This document shows positions 35,405-48,681 of a stretch of 64,000 nucleotides of DNA, piece by piece. Made by a program: the position numbers and the translations under genes. Under the pieces are notes generated by a model. The model was not told the DNA's origin. It ran no database searches and saw nothing but the letters and a program-made list of their open reading frames with translations. This DNA comes from Panonychus citri (lineage: Eukaryota > Arthropoda > Arachnida > Trombidiformes > Tetranychidae), in the NCBI RefSeq assembly GCF_014898815.1, contig NW_026515546.1, forward strand, positions 3,520,501 to 3,584,500. The letters run 5' to 3'. Positions within the stretch are counted from its first letter, which is position 1; the number at the start of each line of letters is the position of its first letter.

Positions 35405-36042
35405 ATGTAATTCTAAGTCTTTTTCATCATCTTTTCTCATCCTTATCATCAACCTCTCCCTTAAATTAGTATCTATGTATTGGATCAACATCGATTACCA
35501 TTAATCATTTGAATTAAATTTTTTCTCTATTTTTTGACTTGAAAAAAAAGGTCACAATTTATACCAAATTGTTGCTCTACTATTCAAATGTAACTAAATC
35601 AACATGATAATCAACAAATTGCTTCTGTTACGGGGATAAATAGATGAGGATGAAAATAACAGACTATTGACCCACCCCAACAGGATCTGCTATCTAAATT
35701 AACGGTAATAATATTATAACGATTATAATATCGTTACATAAATAGATACACTTTCGTAATCATTTAAATTGTTAATTTGATTGCTGCTAATTGTTGTTGT
35801 TTGATTTTTTGGTCTCTCTTTCGACAAATGAACTCAAAAATTGTTTCAAAGTTCAATTTGTGCTCTTCTTTAATACTAATCTTTCCAAGTATTTACCTTA
35901 ACACTTTTTACCCTCGGGGCTTTTTTTAAGTTCATTTCTCTCTTGGAAAGTGAGAGTTTAAAGGTTGAGATGACATTTTGTTGGAAGATTAAGGATTAAG
36001 AAGACTATTTTCAAGAAGAAGATGAAAAATTTCGAAAAGTGT

Positions 36043-36055
36043 TGACCTCAGGTCA
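36043..36055. promoter_or_regulatory. Everted nuclear-receptor half-sites (ER1), candidate
   Basis: TGACCT, one base, AGGTCA, with flanking bases extending the palindrome (TTGACCTCAGGTCAA). It lies about 930 bases upstream of the PDZ-gene start codon. Sequence match only. Confidence 0.3.
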
Positions 36056-36988
36056 AGGGATTGAATGTTAACCCAAAAAACAAGGTCACCAAATTATCTC
36101 AATAATTTTTTACAAAAGTTTCGCCATCTTCATCTCTAAGATGATAATATTTCGTCTTCCTTTTCTTTATTTCTTTCTTTTTCTCTCTCTTTTCATCTTC
36201 CTTTTCTCTTTCTCTTCTTCTTTTCATCATCATCTTTGGAAGAAAAAGAGAGAGAGAGAGATGAAGAAAAATCTTTGAAAGAAACTCACTCTACATCCAT
36301 AGGTTTCTATTGGAAGATGTTAAGTCTCTGTTTTCCCACGATCTTCCTAAATCCCTCTCTCTCTCTTTATCTTCCTCCCCTTATCTTCATATTCTAAAGA
36401 AACTGGTTTCTTTTTCTCTTTCTTTATCATCTTATTTATCATCTTAATCTTCAAATATCTTAAAGCATTCGGTCACCAGGGTTCGCATGTAAACTTTTGG
36501 CTCTTTTTTTATTTGAAAAAAAAAGTTTTTCTCAAGAATCAATTGGGTGTTTTTATCTTTGTCATACTGAGATTTTACCTTTTGATTATGTTTTAATCAC
36601 TTTTATGATTTAATAACAACAATGTGCTAATCAATCAAGTTTACAGGTGAATTAGTGTTTAATTAACAGTAAGGATAAAGTAACACAATCGTCAAAACAA
36701 ATCACAGAGAGAAAGTGAGAGAGAGAGAGAGATAAACATTTTCTTTTTTTTCATTTTTCTCCTTTTGCTACAACATGATTGTTAATCTAACCTGTTGTTA
36801 TTGTCATTCTTTATCATTGTCATCTTTATCTTCATCATCATCACCATCATCATCATCTCTCTCTGTTGTTTCTTGCCAGTTTTGTCTCTTACACCAACAA
36901 TCAAACTCGAAACTGTTTAAATCTCTTCCTGTTGCTAATTACTGTATTTACCATTGTCATTGGAATCGGTCATTGAATTATATTGACA

Positions 36989-39900
36989 ATGAAACGCGTT
37001 GTGACCTCATTGTTTCGTAAAAATGGTCACGGAGGTTCAACCGGTGGAAACAATAGTTCAAATGATTATCTAAGTGAAGGAAGTTACAGAGATTTAAGTT
37101 TCCCATTGGACGATGATTATGATAATTTATATCGTTCAGGTAGACGAGGAAATTGTTCTGATTCAATGAGTTATCATCATTCATCATCATCTGATCCTGT
37201 GTCAACAATTTATTTACCTCAAACTTGTGACAGTGAAAACAATCAACACGTTATTTTATCAAAAACAACAACAACAACATCATCAACACCATCAACGATT
37301 GACTTTACACCGGTTTACCAAGGTATCCCACCAATTACATTAACAATTACTAACAATCAACAAACTGCTTGTGATTATCCTGCAAATAATATGGATTGTG
37401 ATTATTTAAGTAAAACTAATCAACGTTACTCTAAATCATCTCGCCTGAGAAATTGTTTATCTCATTCAGCATTAGACGATATTAATCAATCGGAAAGATT
37501 ATTGATTGATAATAATAATTTAACTTCAATTTCCAATGTTATCAATGATTCATTGACTGTAAATGATGGTGACCTTGTCTACGCCATGTTTGGTGACAAT
37601 GGACAAGGTGAAGGTTTAATTAATACAATTAACGGTGATGTTAAACGTAACATTGAATCAAGTCTTTCTAATGGCGGATTAACTTTGGGTGGAGTAAAAG
37701 TTTCAGGCAGAGGAGGTAAAACTCAAGCTGAAGGTGTCAACACCATCACCAACACCACCGCCACCGCCACCAACAACAACAATTATCCAACCAATATGAT
37801 TGGTGATGTTGATAATTATTCAAACATAAAAGGTTTACGTGGTTGTGGTTCTGATAATAGTAGGATTGATGTTAATAATATCACTTCAACCATTGACGAT
37901 TCTTGTAAACAATTGCCGATAGTAACAATTAATCAACACCAACCTAAACCATCATCATCATCACCATTGACTGGGACCGTTAATTGTTTTGGTGAATTAA
38001 CTTGTAATCAAAGTGAACTTGTTCAAAGTAAAAAGACCAATTTATGTGCCAAGAAAAAAGCGAATATATTGAAATGTTCAGCATTGAATAGTTTCGGTAA
38101 ATTGTTGTACGAAGATTGTGATCGTGAAGGTATTTGGAATTCATTGGAATCAACAACAGAATCATCATCATCTCCACCTGATAACATCATCATGGAAAGA
38201 GAAACAATTAATTACAATGAGTCATCTTATTCCAATGAGACTAATGATATTTATCTGACCAATGATGAGGTTACATGGGATCGTGAGAGTAATCATTTTA
38301 TTGGTAATGATGAAAGTAAAATAATTACATCAACAAGTAATCATAATCATCATGTAAATGATGATGATGATGATAATGTTGATGATGGTAAATGTAATGA
38401 TGATCAACATGAGGCTGGTAATGAAGAGGAATACAATTTATGGAAACGGATTGTTGAAAATTCTAATGCAAATGATAATTTACTAATTGACCATGATGTT
38501 GATCGGAAAGTTGGTAATACCAACAGTTCATTAATATTAAGTTTACCATCACTTGGAATGATCAACCAACAACAACAACAACAACAACACCAAGGTGATC
38601 ACAAGGCCAACAACAACACCACCAACAAGAACCTAAATGTTTACAGGAGTATTTCAACTTCAGCCTTAATTTGCAGCGGTAATCGTGGCGGTGGCGATGA
38701 GAGTGATAGTTGTAGTGGTAACTTTTTAATTGCTGATGAACCAGAAAAGTTAGTTAAACGTATTGGTAAAGTTTCTGCTGATGTAACCAGATTAATGGAA
38801 AGTGAAGGTCTTCACTTTAATCCATCATCACTTTCAGATTTTACAACCAATTATTCAACTGAAAATAATCCTCCACTTAATCATCATCATCATCATCATC
38901 ATCAACAACAGCAACAACATAGTAATTGTAGTAATCTTGTTAGTCGAAGCTGTGAAAATATTCTGGTCTCTTATGATGATGGTGATGATATTTACACCAA
39001 ACCAAATCAATATCAACTTACTCACTCAAAGATGAATCAAGATTCATCTCTATTTCCAAAGGATTCAACTGGTCAGTCTCAAAGCCATCAACAGCTTCCA
39101 TCTTCTTCCTCATCTCAGAATCTTCAGTCTCACCTACAACAACATTTAACATCTCATTCTGATTCATCATCATCATCATCATCTGCTGATGTTGTTTCTT
39201 CCTCCTCTGCCACTACCTTATCATCATTAAAAGTTAACTCAAATTGTGATGAAACAATAACAACAACAACAACAACAAATAATAATAATAACAATTCAAC
39301 CAAAGATTGTGGTCAATTTAAACATCCATCAATAATTGTTAAGCCATGTACCACTCTATCAATTAAACAACATCATCTTCATCAACATCTTCTCTCTGAA
39401 AATTATACCTCATCATCATCATCAACTTCCTCTTCCTCTTCATCCTCTGGTTTTAATACAAATAAAAACTTGGAAAACGATAACGATTCAGTTACCAGTT
39501 CAGTTCAACATCGTTCAGATGAATCAGGTTACGAATCAGATGGAACTGGTCATAAAACTGATAATATTGAAGTGATTGATGGTCATCGTGTCCATCCTGG
39601 TGTTACTGGCCTTTTACCTTCTCCATCATCATCCTCGTCATCATCTTCCTCTTCAACTTCGTCCTCATGTTCATCAACAGCCTCATCTTCATCATCCTCA
39701 TCAACCATTTCTAATTTGCCACAAGCAGTTATTCAAATGCCATCGGTGATTCCTGCCAATAATATTGATAATCCATCAATCACTGTAATCACATCAACTA
39801 ACTCTCAACAATTAACCTCCATCACCAATACCACCACCACCACCACCACCACCACCACCACCTCTTCAAACATTTATCCCACCTCCCAATCAACGACAAT

Positions 39901-42900
39901 TACATCAACATCAACAACGACAACTCCTTCAATTGCCATTACTACAAATTCACAATCAACCAAAAATCGTAATTCTCATCATGACAATTTACTCAAATTT
40001 ACTTCATTCTTACAAAAATTAAAACCAACAAGCGGAAATTATTCATTTCATAATAATAATAAACAAGGTAAGTTATTTAAAAAATTTAATTCTAATTGTA
40101 AATCATTAATTACTATTGATTGTGTGTGTGTGTATATATCAATCGGTTGTCAATTTAAATTGTATTGTAGTTTTCATTGCAATTACTGTGGCTAATTGTT
40201 AACCATACAATTGATATTAATATCTGTATATGTATTATTATTTATATCAAGTGTATGGGTTGATTGTTGATGCTTGATTATTGTAACTTTTCAATCATCT
40301 TAACAATTAATCAATTTTGATTGTGAAGCTTTTATTTTCCTGTTTTAATTGTGGGTCAAAAATTTTCAATAATGTTATTAATTAGTAGGAATTGAAATTT
40401 TTTTTTCAATTAATGAAAATTAACTGATTTTTCAATCAATTGATTTAAATTGTAAACGTTAATTGTTGTGTGTGTGTGTGTGTCCAAGTGATTAAAGGAA
40501 TTGATTGAAATCAGTTCAATGGTCGCAATTATATTAACCATTTAATCACTAATCTTAATCTTAGATTTATTATTTGCAACCAAATCAAATTAACCGACGA
40601 CAATCAATAACCTTAATTAACCTGGAAAAATATAATATAAAATTCTGGATGATTAGTAAATTAGTTTGATAACTTTTTCTTTTAATTTCCAATTTAAATA
40701 ATAACCATGAACACACATTGAGTTAATCAATTTAATCGTAATCAAGTTAATCATATACACATCATATTGATCCAGAAATTAAAGTTAATTACTCAATATA
40801 AACTCTAACCTTCAGGTCATCAGCAATTAATTGTAAACAATTTCAATTGTAATGATTATCAAATGAAAAAAAAGGAAAAGTGTTAATTAGGATTAACCTT
40901 AAATCTAAGAAATTAATTGTTACTCTTTTGATCTGATTAACTTGATTGTAAATATTTTTTTCCTCTCTTTCATACTTGCGTTGATTGAGCTTAATTGCTG
41001 GTTAATTGCTGTTTTCATGTTTTCTTAATCAATGTGTTTAGCTTACCATTAACACACTCACCGTAAACAAGTAAAAAAAAAATTAACAGTTATATTGTTA
41101 CCCAATTGAAACAATTTAAATTAGTTGAACCCGTTTAAATGATTAAGTTGTTGCTGTTGATATGATGTATGACAATTAATACTTGATTATGGTTGTAAGT
41201 TAACAATTAAAAGTTGATTTAGTTTATCATGTCAACATCTAGAATATAATTTTCGCCTTGTTTGTGTGGTAAATTTATTTTAGTTGTTAACTGATTGTTA
41301 ATGATAATTATCAAGGTGAACAGTTTTCTAATTATCTAATTAATTTAACTGGTTAAATTGTTCTCGCAATTGAATTTAATCAACAACAAAAGTTGAACAA
41401 TTTACTTATGTGTTGTTGATCCTTCTCAAGGCGCAGGAATTTGTAGCACAAAAATGATTAAGTTGTTGCTGTTGATATGATGTATGACAATTAATACTTG
41501 ATTATGGTTGTAAGTTAACAATTAAAAGTTGATTTAGTTTATCATGTCAACATCTAGAATATAATTTTCGCCTTGTTTGTGTGGTAAATTTATTTTAGTT
41601 GTTAACTGATTGTTAATGATAATTATCAAGGTGAACAGTTTTCTAATTATCTAATTAATTTAACTGGTTAAATTGTTCTCGCAATTGAATTTAATCAACA
41701 ACAAAAGTTGAACAATTTACTTATGTGTTGTTGATCCTTCTCAAGGCGCAGGAATTTGTAGCACAAATTTTTGCAAGAAAAAAAAATTAGGTCTGATGAT
41801 GATGCTCATGATGATGATAATGATGCTGATGAAGATGAAGATGATGATGAGGGAGAAAGAGAGATGTTAAAATTTGGGTTTGGCTACCAAACGCCTGAGG
41901 GTGAAAACAAAATTAAATGAGCTACTAGCTTTTCATTATTAACCCAATGAAAGATTGTTGTTGTTTTTGGTTCCATGTTGATGATTTTTACTTGTTGTTA
42001 GTCATCATACTGTAAGCATCTTCATCTTGTCTTCATCATCATCATCATCATCATCATTTTTACTATCAGCATATACACACCCACACTTTGTTGAATTTCT
42101 CCCTCTTCTCATCAGATGATTTCTCTCTCTCTCTCTCTCTCTCTCTGTTTCTCCTTCTATGTGAGTTTTAATCATCGTGTTTATTAAATTGTGTGTATAC
42201 TCATTCCTTTAATAAACTTTCAGCTAATTAATAGTTGATTCTGTTGTTTTGTTTTGCTGTTTATTGTGCTAATTTGTGATTAGTGATTTAATTGTGTCTT
42301 TTTTGTTTTCTTTTTCTTTCTTGGTGCTTGACAGAATTCAGAGTTGGACCTTTAAAGGACACGAGTGATAATGTGATTCAATCTGAAGTCTCATCGTTGA
42401 ATATGAGCAACAAGAGTATCAAAAGTAACAACAGTCTGAATAATAATAAAGCTCCTGGACCAGGTACACCTCCATTGAATAACCTTTGCTCTTCATCTCG
42501 ACCTCACGTTAAGGATTCAACCGCTAAATTAATGGGTCAATTTAAGGCTTGGACACTTGATAGAAAATTTTTACGTGGTCGTAATAAAAAATCATCAGCT
42601 TCTGGAAACGGTGAAGGTGCTAATCGATGTTCAACTGGATCGACCTTAGATTCAACCTTGGATTCACCATCTATCGGAGGTGATACACCAGATTGTTCAA
42701 TGATGTTACCTTCAACTACCACCACCAATTTATTATCATCAACATCATCATCATCATCATCCTCTGTTCATCATAAGCTTTCAGCTGGTGGTTCATATTT
42801 AAAGCGAGCAAATCTTTTTGGAGCCGTTTTCTCAGCTAATAATGGTTCATCTTCATCTTCATCATCATCTGTTTCCCACCATCGTTTCCCTGGTAATAAT

Positions 42901-45730
42901 CATCATCATGGTGAAGATACTGGCGGTGGTTCTTACGATTATTCAGTTGTCCCCATGGAAGGTGATATAATCCATACACCAACAGATCAACATTTAACCT
43001 CTTCAGGTCGACTTTGGACAAAATCACCGACATCTCTTTCATTTCCAACTAATGCTCATGGAATATCATCTTCAATTTCATCTTCATCAATATCTACAAT
43101 CTCATCATCTGGATTAACCTATTCTCTTGATGAAAGAATGGCTCAACTTGAAGATACTCTGAATAGTATTGATGAAGAGCGATGTCCAGTTAAAATAATG
43201 TCGGTCAACCTCGAGAAGGACGATAATGGTGGCCTGGGAATCTATGTAACACCAAAACCCACCGAGGATAATACCGTTGGCTATATTATCGCAGATTTTG
43301 AGCCCGATGGTCCAGCGGACAGGTAATTATCATACTGCCCTTAAGCTCAATCAAACAAATATAACAACAATTAGATCAACTGAAACAATTTGGTCTTAAA
43401 TCAACTTCCTATTTGCAAGAAAAACAAACAATGTAAACAAACAACATCATTAATTATCCGGAAACAGTTTATCATTAATTATATTGAAAAAACTGTTTAC
43501 TTAATCACATAATCTTACTGTCAAATTAACTGTCAACAATTAGTGTTAATCAAGTTGATTTTGTTAATTTCTTTAACATTTAATCAGAGAAATTGTTAAA
43601 CAGAAATTGATTGTTAAGTGAGAATAAGTTTTTCCTCTTTGTTGATAAGTGATGAGGATAAATCATCTCAATGGAAACATTTAATTTCATCTTGCATTTT
43701 TTTTTATTGGTAAGATGATGATGATGATAAAAGAAACAATAATTTACTCTCACTCATCCAAATCATCATTATCTTCATAGGGTTTTCCATACTCAGGTTA
43801 TTGTTATCAATTTACAGGGTCATCCATCCGTCAAGTGAGAATGTGACTTTTCATGGTCCAAGCAAATTGAATAGTGTTTAGTATTATCATCGTCCATTCA
43901 TCAACTTGTTTTCCTACCTGTTGATGTTTTTGTTAACAATTAACACTCACAATAAGATTTAGGTAACAACAATTAAAGGAAAAAACTTTTTTAAAAGGTA
44001 AAATGTTTCATTAATATTAACAATCAACGAGAGAAACATGATTGTTGACAATTAATTGATTCACTTTTTGAAGGTTACACATATTATTAGTCATTGACCC
44101 TCTTCATTAACTAATCTCATGTTGATATCAATGTCAAAATTGATTATAATTGTTTACAATTAACTTGGGAAAGTTAATTTAACCATTAGATTATAGTAGT
44201 TAATTGTTTACAATTTTTGCAAACGTGTGTTGATTTGTTGATTGTTTTATTTTAAGATCAACTTGAAATGTCTTGAGATGTCAATCATTTCCTAATTTGG
44301 TCTTAATCATCATATTATTTACCAATTGAGATCTAATCTCAATTAACTGGATAATTATCTAGATTGATTATCACCGTTATTTGTTTAACCTAATTAATTG
44401 ATTGTGTTGTTTTCTTTTTCTTTCACTCTTTCTTTAGGAGTGGTCAGTTACAGAGACAAGATCAAGTTCTAATGGTCAATGGAGTATCTTTAAGAGGATT
44501 AGGTCTTCCGGATGCTTTATCATTACTTAAAGAATCGGAAAGACTTGTACAGTTAATTGTTGCTCGAAAAGTTGATTATTTTGATGCTTTTGATGAAACG
44601 GATACCGTTAGCTCAATAATTGACTCAACTACTCTTGAAAATGGTCCACCCTTACCGATAACATCTCAGCCTGTTAATAATAATAATGTTGTCACAACAA
44701 CAACAAGATCAACATCTAATTTCAATCGTCACCGTAACTCATCATTATCAGGGGCAATTCCTGAGTTGGAAACAGTTGATCAACAATTGCAAGATGATTA
44801 TCAAGAAAACAAAACAAATTCAATGGTAATTCAATCATTTGAAATGCTCAAAATTTTGGCTCAATTCCAAAAAATATTATCATGTTACCATCATGGGCTC
44901 TCTCCCGCCTTGATTGTTAATCTCTCTAGTCTCTTAATCTGTAACTATTTTCACACTTTTCCTCTTAATCTTGATTCCTTAATCTTAATCCGTGACAAGT
45001 TACAGTTTATCTTGCATTATATTGGAATCTTAATTTTATTTATCTTTATTTTCTTGCTGAACTTTCACCAACTTAATCATAACAATCAAGACTAATAGTA
45101 ACATGATATTGAACATGAACTTGAAAAAAATTCTAATATAATCGTTTTATCGTTTCCAGATCTCTTCAGGTCTTTGTACAGTCCCTCGAAAACCCAAATT
45201 ACCGTTAGGAACCAGTCGACACACAATCGTATTCAAAAAAGGTCCAGGCTGCCGGAAATTGGGCTTCAGCTTAGTCGGTGGTAAGGATTCACCTAAAGGA
45301 GCCATGGGAATTTTCGTGAAAACCATAGTGCCCAATGGTCAAGCTGCCGAAGAAAATAAATTAAAAGAAGGTAAAAATTGATTGTTCATCTTTATGATTA
45401 ACTGATTGACTAAAAAATTTACTTTGCAATTTGATTAATTAGGTGATGAGATTCTGTCAATTAATGGACACACAATGGAGGGATTAACTCATGGTGAAGC
45501 CATTGGAATATTTAAATCAATCAAAACTGGTGATCTTGTCTTAACTGTACTCAGAAGGAATCGACAATTAATCAAAAAGTATGTCCATCTAATTGCTATC
45601 CTAATTGTTGATTGTAAAAGTTTAATTATCGGCGATTACTAATTGATTCTAATATTATTTTTTGTTCAATTTTTCTAGTCCACTTAATTCAAAGTCTTGC
45701 TCAAATTTGGAAATCATTGAAACCAATTGA
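36989..45730 (+). CDS. Large Ser/His/Gln-rich scaffold protein with two C-terminal PDZ domains
   Basis: Six coding exons in consistent phase (36989-40067, 42335-43322, 44438-44825, 45160-45370, 45443-45578, 45679-45730) give 1617 residues. The start ATG opens MKRVVTSLFRKNGHGG. Exon 1 is low complexity: long serine runs from TCA/TCT repeats, poly-His (about 38881-38901), poly-Gln and a Thr run (about 39833-39862). PDZ1 lies at about residues 1313-1405, with the carboxylate-binding loop NGGLGIYV and DQVLMVNGVSL, split by the intron at 43323. PDZ2 lies at about 1505-1590, with CRKLGFSLVGGKDSP, GAMGIFVKTIVPNGQA and GDEILSINGHTMEGLTHGEA. PDZ2 most resembles those of PDZD2 and Drosophila big bang; this assignment is tentative. 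Such proteins organise junctional or cortical complexes by binding C-terminal tails. Fragments of its first exon were copied at least three times within the window. Confidence 0.8.
41138..41767. repeat. Near-perfect 315-bp tandem duplication inside the PDZ-gene intron
   Basis: 41138-41452 and 41453-41767 appear identical by eye, from ATGATTAAGTTGTTGCTG to GGAATTTGTAGCACAAA. The lack of differences points to a very recent event or an assembly duplication. Confidence 0.92.
42122..42146. repeat. (CT)n microsatellite
   Basis: About 12 CT units in the intron before coding exon 2 of the PDZ gene; a (CAT)n run lies at about 42033-42056. Confidence 0.9.
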
Positions 45731-46580
45731 TTATGGGGATTGACCAGTTGATTAGTTAATCATCTTTGGCTTAATTGTCGTTTAACAATTTACATAAACT
45801 GCCTCATTAATGTGATTTGTGATTTCCATTCTCATAATTTATTTAATTGTCATCATCAACCATTGTCATCTGAATGAAATCCTAGTCTATTCCAATCACT
45901 ATTATTATTACTGAGTTTCTCTATCATCATGTTAATTAACAACTCAACAATTAAGATTTTGTATTTGTTTAATTACCTTTCGTATTAATTTTTGTCCTTC
46001 TCATTGTAATTAAGATTCCTTAAGTGATCCTTAATTTTTATACTTGATTTAAAACCATTGTAATTAAACTAAATTCAATTTTGAAAATTTAATTTCTATT
46101 CATTATTTTTACCTCAACAATTAGAAACAATTAAATCACAATTAACCTTGATCTTTTTTTTTGTTGTTGATCAATTGATGAAACTGATCACGATTCTAAT
46201 TGTTTTCAATTTACTATGATTTTAGAGTGAAATTAATTAGTTAATCTTATTATGTGATTGTCAATTGTTTCCGTACGATTAACAATTAGTTAATTACTTT
46301 TTTTTGTCATAGACAGTGAAAGTGATTAAATTGTTTTCTTCTCGTTGATTTAGTTCAATGTTAATTGTGATGTCAATAAGCTCTTGTTTTCTGTTTAATT
46401 GTTCAATGGATCCTTTTGTTTGACAATTAACAAATTGCTACGTAATTAGAATTTTTTTAAGGTGAATTAACATTGATCGTCAACATGATTAACATTTAAA
46501 TTGTGATTTAACTAGTCAGTTGGTGTAAATCTGTTAACTAATCAACGTTAGAAAATTGTTCTCAGTGTGATTAGTTAATC
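45731..46580. other. Intergenic, nothing recognised
   Basis: AT-rich, contains the 3' untranslated region of the PDZ gene and the upstream region of the glycine-rich gene. Confidence 0.5.
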
Positions 46581-47983
46581 ATGAAATTATTAACAATTAA
46601 ATTGATCACTTACATCGCGTTGGTTAATTTGATTAATTGTGATCCCATTACACTTAATTCTGTTAACGGTGGAAATAATTTAAATAATCAACAATCAACC
46701 GGTGGAACATCAAATGAAAATTCAATACAATCAGTTAATCAACAATCAAGTAACAGTAATTTGAATTCACAATCAACTTCAGTTTCAACTGAATCTTCAT
46801 CCAGTGTATCAAATGATTTGACTGTTAATAAATTGGATCAATCTAATTTCGTTAATAGTGATAATAATTATAATGATTTAGTTCTGGAAAATGGTATTAA
46901 TTGTAATTGTTCATTGGGCTCACCAAGTTCAGCTGATTCGATTGCTTCTGATTCAACAAATGGACGATTGATTTTATCTTCGGAATCATCTGGACAATCA
47001 ACTAATGGTAATTTTGAGAAGCGGCAAATAAATGGTCAATCTAGTGGTAAATTAGTTCAACAATCGAGTGGTGGGTTCTCGGGATATAATGGGTACGAAG
47101 GTGGTGGTGGTCAAGGCGGAGGACGATTTAGTAATCAGGATGGGTTTGGGAGTAATGGAGGAAGTTCAGGTGAGGGTGCATTCGGTGGTAGTTTCAGTTC
47201 CGATTCCAGAGGTGAAAGTCAATATAGTGGCAATGGTAATGGTCAGTTTGCTGGGAAATCACCGGCGGGGTATGAGAAGCCCGAATATAATTATTATTCG
47301 ACTGATTTTAAGGACGATCCTAAGCAACGAAAGGAGCGACAAGCATGGCCAATACCTGGAGTCAATGTTCAATTAGGTTTAGGGGGAGAGGGTGATAACA
47401 ATTTCGAGGGTCATGGGGGTGGGAAAGGACTACTAAATAGAATTATTGGCGCTGGAAACTCTGGTGGTGAGATGGTCAGAAATATTGGAGGGTTAATTGG
47501 TAGTGGGCTTGGTGCCATGGGTGGACTTGGGGGGCTTGGTAGAATGCTTCACATTGGAAATAAAGGCGGCGGCGGTGGTGGTGGTCATTTCTCTGAAAGA
47601 AATGGTTACAATAGCAACTTTGGTTTAATAGCCAAAATAATGGAGGTTTCGGTGGCTATAATGGCGGAGGATCTGGCGGTCAAATGGGAGGAGGGTTTAA
47701 TGGTCACCATAGTGGAGGATTTGGTGGTCATCATGGAGGGGGATTCTTTCACCATCATAGTGGAGGAGGAATCTTTGGCAATGGAGGAGGTGGAGGTGAC
47801 GGCAGTTTTGGAGGAGGTGGTTTTGGAGGTCATGACCCCACTAGTGTTGGCCTTGGTATCGGTGGTAAAATTGGTTTGGGTGGTGCTGGAGCGGGAATCA
47901 ATGCAAATTTAGGTCCAGTTGATCTTGGTCTTAAGCTTGGCTTAGATGGACGAGGAGTAACTGCTGGTGTTGCTTTAGGATGA
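46581..47983 (+). CDS. Secreted glycine-rich protein, one frameshift in the Gly-rich tail
   Basis: ATG 46581 begins a signal peptide (MKLLTIKLITYIALVNLINC), then an Asn/Ser/Gln-rich part with a CNC motif, dibasic sites (EKRQ, then RKERQAWPIPGVNVQLGLG) that look like propeptide cleavage points, and a long Gly-rich region with FGG, GHHGGG and HHHSGGG repeats. The first frame loses its Gly-rich character at about 47627. A second frame shifted by one base takes it up (GGFGG, GGGFNGHHSGGFGG) and ends GLGIGGKIGLGGAGAG with a stop at 47983. One missing base near 47624-47627 explains this. Glycine-rich secreted proteins of arthropods serve in cuticle, silk or antimicrobial roles; which applies here is not shown. 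No introns. Either a recent null allele or a sequencing indel. Confidence 0.7.
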
Positions 47984-48681
47984 TAATCAACATTGGCCAA
48001 TCAAAACAATTAAATGCTACGAGAAAATTTATTTATTTAAATTAGTTACCACTGATTCCTTACATTATTTTCACAATTAAACACAATCTACCAATAATTA
48101 CAATCAATATTACCACAAGAAAACAATCAATAACTAATCATAGTTTCTAATCAACCAAAATTAAATTACTTAAACAGAAATGAAATTATATTAACAATAA
48201 ATCCAAATCATAAACGAAATAATGTGTAACTTAATTGTTACAATTTAAAGAATAGAAAATTAAAATTAAAACTTTTTTTTCAAACGAAATCAAATCAAAG
48301 AAATTGAATGGAACGAAAAAAAAATCGAACCAATCATTGTAACTTTCTCACGATTAAATATCCTTTTGATTAAACTTTCAATTTAATTGGAAATATTGTG
48401 ATCAAATTAATTTTAATTCTCATCAATCAGTTAATTGTCATCAAAAGTTGAAAAGAATTTTTTTTTTCGGTCAAAAAAAACTCCATCTGGTGGCGATCGA
48501 TGGAAATGTTACCATATGGAAATTTTTTTCTCTTTTGAAGCTTTTTTTCTGAATCTTAATTTTTTATTCTGTTGTAATTGAACTAATTGTTGTTCTTTAT
48601 TTTAATTGTTTCTTAATTAGCATGAGAATTTAACTATCTATCTATTGGATAAACTGTTGCCTTTTAAATTCTCTTTGTGTC
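47984..48681. other. Intergenic
   Basis: AT-rich with several A and T homopolymers (for example about 48265-48285, 48455-48480). No gene. Holds the 5' region of INTS1. Confidence 0.5.

Larger units (their letters stand above)
26350..36988. other. 10.6-kb AT-rich non-coding block upstream of the PDZ gene
   Basis: No ORF with coding character on either strand; short frames (26721-26912, 33002-33187) look random. Words such as TTAATTGT and ACAATTAA recur throughout. Pieces at 28044-28145, 28573-28594, 31541-31995 and 36400-36905 are those copied into the 11-18 kb mosaic. Pyrimidine- and purine-rich runs at 36160-36390 and a GA repeat at about 36715-36733 precede the gene. It probably holds the promoter, 5' untranslated exons and a long intron of the PDZ gene. 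Confidence 0.6.

Noticed and set aside
47068..47376. Valine-rich alternative frame in the glycine-rich gene
   Set aside because: GGN codon repeats read as GTG/GNG in the other frames; no independent support.
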